In this document: positions 19,692 through 25,639 of the stretch, piece after piece
Position numbering within the stretch: the stretch's first letter is position 1
Layout: every line of letters starts with the position of its first letter
Source: Thioalkalivibrio sulfidiphilus
GTDB lineage: Bacteria; Pseudomonadota; Gammaproteobacteria; Ectothiorhodospirales; Ectothiorhodospiraceae
NCBI RefSeq assembly: GCF_000377945.1
Contig: NZ_KB898949.1
Span: 1-37,085 of the forward strand
Length of the DNA: 37,085 bases
Direction of reading: 5' to 3'
Made by a program: the position numbers and the translations under genes
Notes under the pieces: generated by a model
Told to the model about the DNA's origin: nothing
What the model saw: only the letters and a program-made list of their open reading frames with translations
Database searches by the model: none

Positions 19692-21202
19692 CAGAACCTC
19701 GGGATGTCCGGGTGGGGCAGCTGCCCGTGGTGCACATGCATGGCGCCGAATTCCGCGCAGCGGTGCAGGGTCGGCACGGCCTTGCCCGGGTTGAGCAGCC
19801 CCCGGGGATCGAAGGCGGCCTTCACCGCGTGGAACTGGGTCAGTTCGTCCGGCGTGAACTGGGTGCACATCTGGTTGAGCTTTTCGATGCCCACGCCATG
19901 TTCGCCGGTGACCGTGCCGCCGTACTCCACGCACAGCTCCAGGATCCTGCCGCCGAAGTCCTCGGCCCGTTCCAGCTGCCCGGGGGTGTCGGCATCGTAG
20001 AGGATCAGAGGGTGCAGGTTGCCGTCGCCGGCGTGGAACACGTTGGCCACCCGCAGTCCGAATTCACCGGACATCTCGCCGATGCGTCGCAGGATCTGTC
20101 CCAGGTTCTTGCGCGGGATGGTGCCGTCCATGCAGTAGTAGTCCGGCGACAGCCGGCCCACGGCGGGGAAGGCGGCCTTGCGTCCGGCCCAGAAGCGCAA
20201 CCGTTCCTGGTCGTCGCCCGCCGTGCGCACCTCGGTGGCGCCCTGGGCGATGAGCAGATTGCGCACCTTCATGATGTCTTCCGAGACCTCGGCGTTGGTG
20301 CCGTCCAGCTCGCACAACAGGATGGCCTCGGCCTCCACCGGGTAGCCGGCGTGCACGAAGTCCTCGGCGGCACGGATGGCGTTGTTGTCCATCATCTCGA
20401 GGCCCGCGGGGATGATGCCCGAGCCGATGATGGCGGCCACGGCCTCGCCGGCCCGCTCCACGCTGTCGAAGGCGGCCAGCAGCACCTGGGCCCGTTCGGG
20501 CCTGGGCAGCAGCTTGACGGTAATCTCCACGATCACCCCGAGCATGCCCTCGGAACCGGTCATCAACGCCAGCAGGTCGTAGCCGGGCGAGTCCAGGGAC
20601 TGGCCGCCGAGGGTGATCAGTTCGCCATCGATGGTGACCACCTTCAGTTCCAGGATGTTGTGCACCGTGAGACCGTACTTCAGGCAGTGCACGCCGCCGG
20701 CATTCTCCGCCACGTTGCCGCCGATAGAGCAGGCGATCTGGGAGGAGGGGTCGGGGGCGTAATAGAGACCGTGAGCGGCGGCGGCCTCGGAGATGGCCAG
20801 GTTGCGCACGCCGGGCTGCACGCGGGCAGAGCGGTTGTCCGGGTCGATGGCCAGGATGCGGTTGAACTTCGCCAGGCCGAGCAGCACGCCGTTGGCCAGG
20901 GGGAAGGCCCCGCCGGAGAGCCCGGTGCCGGCACCGCGTGCCACCACGGGCACCTGGTGTGCCTGGCACAGGCGCAGCACCTGCTGCACCTGTTCGATGG
21001 TCTCGGGCAGCACCACCAGCATGGGTTTGCGACGGTAGGCGGACAGGCCGTCGCATTCGTAGGGGCGCAGGTCCTCGTCGTCGTGGAGCACGCCGTGGGA
21101 CGGCACCACGTCAAGCAGTTCACGGATCAGGGCGTCACGCTCCCGGGCGCTGACCGCGCGGGGCTCTTCCAGGTTGGCCGGCCTCAGGGCATCGGCGGAC
21201 AT
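19691..21202 (-). CDS. glcD: Glycolate oxidase catalytic FAD subunit GlcD
   Basis: This 503-residue FAD-linked oxidase oxidises glycolate (often also D-lactate) to glyoxylate (or pyruvate). The FAD domain shows VPVVARGAGTGLSGGAFP and SIGGNVAENAGGVHCLKYG. The C-terminal domain shows VFHAGDGNLHP and GTVTGEHGVGIEKL. The start has GGAGGAG four nt upstream. It is the first gene of glcD-glcE-glcF-AEC. In an autotroph, the pathway would recover phosphoglycolate made by RuBisCO oxygenation, which is inference. No glcC-type regulator is adjacent. Confidence 0.97.
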   Translation of the reverse strand: MSADALRPANLEEPRAVSARERDALIRELLDVVPSHGVLHDDEDLRPYECDGLSAYRRKPMLVVLPETIEQVQQVLRLCQAHQVPVVARGAGTGLSGGAFPLANGVLLGLAKFNRILAIDPDNRSARVQPGVRNLAISEAAAAHGLYYAPDPSSQIACSIGGNVAENAGGVHCLKYGLTVHNILELKVVTIDGELITLGGQSLDSPGYDLLALMTGSEGMLGVIVEITVKLLPRPERAQVLLAAFDSVERAGEAVAAIIGSGIIPAGLEMMDNNAIRAAEDFVHAGYPVEAEAILLCELDGTNAEVSEDIMKVRNLLIAQGATEVRTAGDDQERLRFWAGRKAAFPAVGRLSPDYYCMDGTIPRKNLGQILRRIGEMSGEFGLRVANVFHAGDGNLHPLILYDADTPGQLERAEDFGGRILELCVEYGGTVTGEHGVGIEKLNQMCTQFTPDELTQFHAVKAAFDPRGLLNPGKAVPTLHRCAEFGAMHVHHGQLPHPDIPRF

Positions 21203-21217
21203 GGGACTCCTCCGGTC

Positions 21218-21235
21218 GGCGTCTCCCGGGACGCC
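21218..21235 (-). other. Hairpin in the glcD leader
   Basis: GGCGTC (21218-21223) and GACGCC (21230-21235) form a 6-bp GC-rich stem, 15 bp upstream of the glcD start and just beyond its Shine-Dalgarno sequence. It might affect translation of the operon; the stem is short and may be chance. Confidence 0.3.
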
Positions 21236-21372
21236 GTTGTTATCGGTTTATCGGCCCGTTGGCATTGGTGACCCGCGGGCTCAAGGCGGTGAGGCTGTAT
21301 GGCGCTGCATGACCGAACAGCGCGATCTGATCGCCAATGGTAGCGCACCCGGCATCGGCAGGCGCGTCTTCG

Positions 21373-21468
21373 AAGCGGGATGATCACCAGGGAACGGATG
21401 TCCCGGCGCCGGATCAGGGACAGACCGCGGAAGGGATAACGCAGGCCTGCGAGGTAGTCGTTGAGCAT
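21373..21468 (-). pseudogene. Decayed 5' fragment of a CysZ/EI24-family gene
   Basis: From the ATG at 21468 the minus strand reads MLNDYLAGLRYPFRGLSLI then RRRDIRSLVIIPL. This matches the N-terminus of CysZ-like proteins (a Gly-x-x-y-hydrophobic stretch, then R-x-hydrophobic-V-x-x-P-L before the first membrane helix). After about 32 codons the similarity stops and the frame continues as Arg/Cys-rich nonsense. The rest of the gene is missing; the remaining 21236-21372 shows nothing I recognise. CysZ is a sulfate-uptake membrane protein. The call rests on a short match. Confidence 0.5.
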
Positions 21469-21507
21469 CCCGTTAGCATACCCTGAGCCCATGGGAGACG
21501 TGCGGCC

Positions 21508-22338
21508 ATGATCAAAGCCCTGATCCATCTCTGCCTGGTGGCTGCGGGCGCCTACGGGGTGCTCGTGGGCCTGGTCTATGTCAAGCAGGACGGTCTCATC
21601 TACCTGCCCATGTCCACTCTCGTCACCACGCCGGCCGAGCACGGCATGGACTACGAGGACGTCTATCTCACCACCGATGACGGGGTGCGCCTGCACGGAT
21701 GGTTCGTGCCGGCCCCCGAGCCGCGGGGCGTGCTGCTGTTCTTCCACGGCAACGCGGGCAACATCTCCCACCGCATGGCCTCCATCCGTATCTTCCGCGA
21801 ACTGGGCCTGTCGGTGTTCATCATCGATTACCGGGGTTACGGGCGAAGCGAGGGACGGCCCAGCGAGATCGGGCTGCGTCGGGATGCCCGTGCGGCCTGG
21901 GCGTGGCTGCGAGAGACGCGGGAGATACCGGCCCGGGAGATCGTGGTGTTCGGCCGCTCCCTGGGTGCCGCCGTGGCCGTCGATCTGGCCAGAGAACATC
22001 CTCCCGGCGCACTGATCCTGGAGTCGGCCTTCACCAGCGCCGCGGATCTGGGCGCCGAGGTCTACCCCTGGTTGCCGGTGGGCCGGCTGCTGCGTCACCG
22101 CCACGAGGTGATCGAGTCGCTGCCCCAGGTACGTGTGCCGACCCTGATCGCCCACAGCCGACACGACGAGATCGTCTCCTTCGACCATGCCCTACGGCTC
22201 ATGGCCGTGGCCCACGACGGTGCCGTGCTGCTGGAGATGGAGGGCGGGCACAACGACGGCTTCCTGCGCACCGGGCAGCGCTACGTGCGCGGCCTGGGCG
22301 ACTTCCTCGAAGAGCACGTGTTCGGAGAACTGCCGTGA
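21508..22338 (+). CDS. Alpha/beta hydrolase, Bem46/ABHD13-like, membrane-anchored
   Basis: This 276-residue protein starts with a hydrophobic helix (residues 3-25), which anchors it or directs export. A serine hydrolase domain follows: oxyanion-hole FFHGNAGN, nucleophile elbow VVFGRSLGAA, acid in HSRHDEIVSF and base in GGHNDGF. The order and spacing match the Bem46/ABHD12-13 group; the substrate is unknown. GGGAGA lies 9 nt upstream of the ATG. The stop overlaps the next gene (TGATG), so the two are probably co-translated. Confidence 0.88.
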   Translation: MIKALIHLCLVAAGAYGVLVGLVYVKQDGLIYLPMSTLVTTPAEHGMDYEDVYLTTDDGVRLHGWFVPAPEPRGVLLFFHGNAGNISHRMASIRIFRELGLSVFIIDYRGYGRSEGRPSEIGLRRDARAAWAWLRETREIPAREIVVFGRSLGAAVAVDLAREHPPGALILESAFTSAADLGAEVYPWLPVGRLLRHRHEVIESLPQVRVPTLIAHSRHDEIVSFDHALRLMAVAHDGAVLLEMEGGHNDGFLRTGQRYVRGLGDFLEEHVFGELP

Positions 22339-23144
22339 TGCGACGACTCGCGTCCGTGGTGTGTGCCATGTCCCTCCTGCTCAGCGCCGCCGTGGGATCC
22401 GCCGCCGAGACCCTCATCGAACTGCCCACCCGGGCGGGTGTGATCCAGCCCTTCCTGCTGCGGGAGGCGCCGAATCCGGTGGGTGTGGTGGTGCTGTTTG
22501 CCGGTGGCCATGGACGCTTGGGGCTGCACCGGGAGGACGATGCCGTGAAGCTCGACTGGGGGCGCAACAACTTTCTGGTGCGTAGCCGGGTCCATTTCAC
22601 GGACCAGGGATTTCACGTGCTGCTGGTGGATGCACCTTCCGACCGCCGGGGCGAGGCGGGCATGCTGGACGGATTCAGGCACAGCGCCGAGCACATGGCG
22701 GACCTCGCGGCGGTTCTGCAATGGGTCAATGATCGCTTCGGGCTGCCGGTCTGGCTGGTGGGCACCAGCCGGGGCACGGAATCGGCCACGGCCTTGGCTT
22801 TGCACGCGGGCACGGGGATCCAGGGCCTGGTGCTCAGTGCACCCATGACCCGGGAAAACCGTCGTGGCCTGTCCCTGCTGGAGATGACGCTGGATGCGAT
22901 CCATGTGCCGGTGCTGCTGGTGGCCCATCGCCAGGACGCCTGCCGCAGCACGCCGCCGGAAGGGGTGGAGGAACTGGAGGTGGCCCTGGTGCACGCGCCC
23001 CGGGTGCAGGTGCAGTGGTGGGAGGGGGGTGAGGCGCCCCGGGGAGAGCCCTGCCAGGGGCTCACGCCCCACGGATTCCTGGGCATTGAGCGGGAGGTCG
23101 TGCAGGGCATGAGCGGATTCATGTCTGCGAACCAGACGCGCTGA
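22338..23144 (+). CDS. Secreted alpha/beta hydrolase-like protein
   Basis: This 268-residue protein has a cleavable signal peptide (about residues 1-23, ending VGSAAE). A hydrolase-like fold follows, with a strand-turn GVVVLFAGGHGR, a nucleophile-type elbow LVGTSRGTESA and a C-terminal histidine in LTPHGFLG. Two cysteines (DACRST and GEPCQG) could form a disulfide after export. The family is not certain; the substrate is unknown. The last 35 codons and the following terminator are repeated 272 bp downstream next to a small element. Confidence 0.75.
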   Translation: MRRLASVVCAMSLLLSAAVGSAAETLIELPTRAGVIQPFLLREAPNPVGVVVLFAGGHGRLGLHREDDAVKLDWGRNNFLVRSRVHFTDQGFHVLLVDAPSDRRGEAGMLDGFRHSAEHMADLAAVLQWVNDRFGLPVWLVGTSRGTESATALALHAGTGIQGLVLSAPMTRENRRGLSLLEMTLDAIHVPVLLVAHRQDACRSTPPEGVEELEVALVHAPRVQVQWWEGGEAPRGEPCQGLTPHGFLGIEREVVQGMSGFMSANQTR

Positions 23145-23250
23145 CTTGGGTGCTGCCCGCCAATGCAAAAAGCCCCCGGCGATGCTACCGCGAGGGGCTC
23201 TTGGGCTGGGTGTCAGCAGATCCGGTTGTGGCGTCGCCTTGAACGGTTTG
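23038..23250 (+). repeat. First copy of a 213-bp perfect direct repeat (3' end of hydrolase gene)
   Basis: This segment is identical to 23310-23522. It covers the last 35 codons of the hydrolase, its stop, the leftward terminator hairpin and the first 10 bp of the TTTGGGACATCC element. The repeat period is 272 bp. Confidence 0.97.
23167..23199 (-). terminator. Leftward intrinsic terminator, copy 1
   Basis: On the minus strand AGCCCC (from 23199) and GGGGCT (to 23171) form a stem and TTTTT (23171-23167) follows. It faces the leftward kinase/queF transcript. The hairpin would also be made by the rightward hydrolase transcript, but without a T-run. Copy 2 lies at 23439-23471. Confidence 0.75.
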
Positions 23251-23310
23251 GGACATCCAAAATCCATGTCCCCTTAATCAATGTGAAGAGTTATGGATGT
23301 CCCCAACTTC
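23241..23310 (+). mobile_element. 70-bp element with imperfect terminal inverted repeats, copy 1
   Basis: The left end reads GAACGGTTTGGGACATCCAA, and the right end read inverted is GAAGTTGGGGACATCCATAA. After a 2-nt gap these agree closely, so the element has imperfect inverted ends of about 20 bp. It has no coding capacity. It lies exactly between the two 213-bp host repeats; the junction to the second host copy is at the element's right end (CAACTTC then CCGGGG). The core matches the units at 13892-14190. I infer a miniature, non-autonomous mobile element. Confidence 0.6.
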
Positions 23311-23311
23311 C

Positions 23312-23416
23312 CGGGGAGAGCCCTGCCAGGGGCTCACGCCCCACGGATTCCTGGGCATTGAGCGGGAGGTCGTGCAGGGCATGAGCGGATTCATGTCTGC
23401 GAACCAGACGCGCTGA
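23312..23416 (+). pseudogene. Duplicated orphan 3' fragment of the hydrolase gene
   Basis: This is the second copy of the last codons (RGEPCQGLTPHGFLGIE and on to SANQTR-stop), identical in sequence to the intact gene's end but with no start or upstream gene. It arose by the 272-bp tandem duplication and encodes nothing on its own. Confidence 0.9.
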
Positions 23417-23438
23417 CTTGGGTGCTGCCCGCCAATGC

Positions 23439-23471
23439 AAAAAGCCCCCGGCGATGCTACCGCGAGGGGCT
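23439..23471 (-). terminator. Leftward intrinsic terminator, copy 2
   Basis: This is an exact copy of the terminator at 23167-23199. It is the first terminator met by the leftward kinase transcript, so it is probably the one in use. Confidence 0.75.
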
Positions 23472-23523
23472 CTTGGGCTGGGTGTCAGCAGATCCGGTTG
23501 TGGCGTCGCCTTGAACGGTTTGC

Positions 23524-23593
23524 GAACGGTTTGGGACATCCAAAATCCATGTCCCCTTAATCAATGTGAAGAGTTATGGATGTCCCCAACTTC
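23524..23593 (+). mobile_element. 70-bp element, copy 2
   Basis: This copy is identical to 23241-23310 and has the same ends. It is followed by ACTCCCC and then the TCACACC heptad array. A partial extra left end (GAACGGTTTG at 23513-23522) sits directly in front of it. Confidence 0.6.
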
Positions 23594-23603
23594 ACTCCCC
23601 GCC

Positions 23604-23687
23604 TCACACCTCACACCTCACACCTCACACCTCACACCTCACACCTCACACCTCACACCTCACACCTCACACCTCACACCTCACGCC
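23604..23687. repeat. (TCACACC) x 11 heptad array
   Basis: Eleven perfect TCACACC units (23604-23680) are followed by TCACGCC. The TGA stop of the kinase gene (23681-23683, read on the minus strand) is formed by the last unit. This is the most homogeneous heptad array in the window and is probably young or still slipping. Confidence 0.97.
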
Positions 23688-24964
23688 CCCCCGACACCCT
23701 TTCGCGCGATCAGCGCCGCGCCATAGGCGGCCTCGGTATGGGTGGCCTGCACCAGGGGCACGCCCAGCAGCCGCTCGCGGATGCGCGTCCAGGCGGGATT
23801 GATGCTGCCGCCGCCCACGGTGCGTACGCTGGCGGGGGTGGGGGCGCCCAGTTCCGCCAGACGCCGGTAGCCCTGAGTCTCGATGGCAGCGATGCCCTCC
23901 AGCAGCCCCTGGAAGAAGCGGGCGTCATTGTCGGGGCGGGGCGTCAGGCGCGGTGCAAGCCCGGGGTCGCAGACCGGAAAGCGTTCGCCGGGGGCGGGCA
24001 GCGGATAGTAGTCGAGCCCGGTGGCGCGGTCGGGTTCGAGCCGCGAGCTCAGGGCTGCCATGGCCTCGGGGCTGAAGAACTGCTTGAGCACCGCGCCGCC
24101 GCTGTTGGAGGCCCCGCCCGCCAGCCAGCGATCCCAGAGCCGGTGGCTGTAGACCCCGAATTCGGGGGCGAACACCGGCCGGGGCGAGACGATCTTGAGC
24201 ACCAGGGTACTGCCCAGGGAGGTGACCGCCTCGCCGGGCTGCGCGGCGCCGGTGGCAAGAAAGGCCGCCACGCTGTCGGTGGTCCCGGCCAGCACGGGCA
24301 GACCCTCGGGCAGGCCCGAGTCCGCGGCGGCTCTGGGCGTGACCGTACCCAGCCGATCCCCCGGCGGCACCACCCGGGGCAGCAGCCCCGCGGGCAGGTC
24401 CAGTCCGTCCAGCCACGCCGGCCAGTCCCGGGCCACCGGGTCGTAGCCGAGCTTGAGGGCGTTGTTCTCGTCGCTGACGCCGTAGCGGCTGGTGAGTTGA
24501 GCCGCCAGCCAGTCCGCCTGGTGCAGGGCATGACGGGCTGCCCGGGGGGCGTGGTGATCCAGCCACCAGCCGAGCTTGGCCAGGCTGGAGCTGGCGCCGT
24601 GAGCGCCGCTCTCCCGGGGGGCGATGGCCGCAATGCGCGCGGCCGCGTCCACCGCCCGTGCATCGTTGTACAGAAGCCCCGGGCCCAGGGGCGTGCCGTG
24701 AGCGTCGGTGACCACCAGGGTGCCGGAGGTGCCGTCGATGGCCAGGGCCGTGGGCGGGCAGGGCAGGTCCGCCATGATCGCGCGGGTGACCTGGCACAGG
24801 GCCGTCCACCACAGCCCCGGGTCCTGTTCCACCCGGGGGCCATCGCGGCAGGGTTCGGCCAGGGCGATGCTGCGCCGCGCGATCTCCCCGCCCTCGGCGT
24901 CGATGGCGATGGCCCGGCACCCGGAGGTGCCCATGTCGATACCGATGAAAAGCGAATTCAACAT
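23681..24964 (-). CDS. FGGY-family D-ribulose kinase (cyanobacterial/plant XK1 type)
   Basis: This 427-residue sugar kinase has the two-domain FGGY layout: phosphate loop GIDMGTSGCRAIAID near residue 8 and catalytic aspartate in AGTTDSVAAFLATGA. Segments SSLAKL, ALHQADWLAAQL, NALKLGYDP, GEAVTSLGSTLVLK, GGASNSGGAVLKQFF and GLDYYPLPAPGERFP match, from memory, the Synechococcus SePSK and plant XK-1 proteins. Those phosphorylate D-ribulose. The product would be ribulose-5-phosphate, one step from RuBisCO substrate. No ribosome site is visible, and the ATG lies inside a heptad array. Enzyme specificity is inferred. Confidence 0.85.
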   Translation of the reverse strand: MLNSLFIGIDMGTSGCRAIAIDAEGGEIARRSIALAEPCRDGPRVEQDPGLWWTALCQVTRAIMADLPCPPTALAIDGTSGTLVVTDAHGTPLGPGLLYNDARAVDAAARIAAIAPRESGAHGASSSLAKLGWWLDHHAPRAARHALHQADWLAAQLTSRYGVSDENNALKLGYDPVARDWPAWLDGLDLPAGLLPRVVPPGDRLGTVTPRAAADSGLPEGLPVLAGTTDSVAAFLATGAAQPGEAVTSLGSTLVLKIVSPRPVFAPEFGVYSHRLWDRWLAGGASNSGGAVLKQFFSPEAMAALSSRLEPDRATGLDYYPLPAPGERFPVCDPGLAPRLTPRPDNDARFFQGLLEGIAAIETQGYRRLAELGAPTPASVRTVGGGSINPAWTRIRERLLGVPLVQATHTEAAYGAALIARKGVGGA

Positions 24965-25058
24965 TCAAAATTCAAAATTCAAAGGGGAGTCCGTGGCCAG
25001 CGCATTCTCGCAGCTGCAGGACACGCCCCCTTTGAATTTTGAATCTTGAATTTTGAAT
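24956..25058. repeat. Inverted ATTCAAA heptad arrays between queF and the kinase gene
   Basis: The left array reads ATTCAAC, ATTCAAA, ATTCAAA, ATTCAAA (24956-24983). The right array is its inverse: TTTGAAT, TTTGAAT, CTTGAAT, TTTGAAT (25031-25058). Extended by GGGG and CCCC, the arms make a stem of about 32 bp around a loop of some 40 nt. The left array includes the kinase ATG (24962-24964, minus strand); the right one begins 7 bp after the queF stop. Confidence 0.92.
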
Positions 25059-25064
25059 TGCCTC

Positions 25065-25454
25065 TCAAGGCAGCGTCACCGGCACCGGCGGCTGCCAGTC
25101 CGGGTGGCGGTGCTCGGCCACCACGGTGGTGTACACGCCGCCGCGCACGTTGAACTCGGCTGTCAGGCGCATGAAGTTGGGGTCGGTGGCGGCCACCAGG
25201 TCGTTGAGGATCTCGTTGGTCACCTTCTCGTGGAAGGCGCCCTGGTCGCGGAAGGCCCAGACGTAGAGCTTGAGGGATTTCAGCTCCACGCAGCGCTCCC
25301 GGGGCACGTAGTCCAGGTACAGGGTGGCGAAGTCCGGCTGGCCCGTCTTGGGGCACAGGCAGGTGAACTCCGGGACCCGGATGCGGATGGTATAATCCCG
25401 CCCCGGCTGGGGGTTATCGAAGGTCTCGAGGTCTTTGCTGGGCTGGCTCGGCAT
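25065..25454 (-). CDS. queF: NADPH-dependent preQ0 reductase QueF (short type)
   Basis: This 129-residue enzyme reduces the nitrile 7-cyano-7-deazaguanine to preQ1 in queuosine synthesis. The catalytic Cys34 (thioimide former) and Asp41 are in [16 protein letters not shown]. The family motif [22 protein letters not shown] follows. It is the single-domain YkvM-like class, not the long E. coli type. It diverges from smc, and I see no preQ1 riboswitch in its leader, only a small GGGCT/AGCCC hairpin at 25481-25493. Confidence 0.95.
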   Translation of the reverse strand: MPSQPSKDLETFDNPQPGRDYTIRIRVPEFTCLCPKTGQPDFATLYLDYVPRERCVELKSLKLYVWAFRDQGAFHEKVTNEILNDLVAATDPNFMRLTAEFNVRGGVYTTVVAEHRHPDWQPPVPVTLP

Positions 25455-25541
25455 GGTGGGCTCGTTTGTCGTTTAGAGAGGGGCTTTGAGCCCTGAAATG
25501 GCGACGGGTTCCACAGGGGGCTTGATCGGTTCCCCCCATTG

Positions 25542-25568
25542 GGCGGCATTATTGTAATAATGACCGCC
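25542..25568. promoter_or_regulatory. Palindrome in the queF-smc divergent region
   Basis: GGCGG-CATTATT (25542-25553) is mirrored by AATAATG-A-CCGCC (25556-25568) with a 2-bp centre and one unpaired A. This dyad lies 71 bp upstream of the smc start and 87 bp from queF. Its size and AT-rich core suit a dimeric regulator site, or a divergent promoter core. Function is inferred from position only. Confidence 0.45.
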
Positions 25569-25639
25569 ATCCAAGGCCACGGAAGAACCGCTCCACGGCC
25601 GACATATCCATCATTATCCTCTGACATCCGCAGGTCCCG

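Larger units (their letters stand above)
23310..23522 (+). repeat. Second copy of the 213-bp direct repeat
   Basis: This copy is identical to 23038-23250, offset by 272 bp. It ends GAACGGTTTG and is followed by a repeat of the same ten bases before the element continues, a stutter at the element's left end. Confidence 0.97.

Noticed and set aside
16042-19737. 1231-residue open frame on the minus strand across the AEC, glcF and glcE region
   Set aside because: It runs out of frame through three recognisable genes, and the translation is Arg/Pro/Ala-rich, typical of a GC-driven frame without stops.
21699-22335. Long upstream extension of the second hydrolase within the first hydrolase gene
   Set aside because: That part is an out-of-frame reading of the Bem46-like gene; the signal peptide begins at 22338.
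23604-23687. TCACACC array as a CRISPR array
   Set aside because: The units are 7 bp and contiguous, with no spacers or cas genes nearby.
25455-25639. preQ1 riboswitch in front of queF
   Set aside because: The leader has only a small GGGCT/AGCCC hairpin; the preQ1 aptamer's A-rich tail and conserved loop are not visible.
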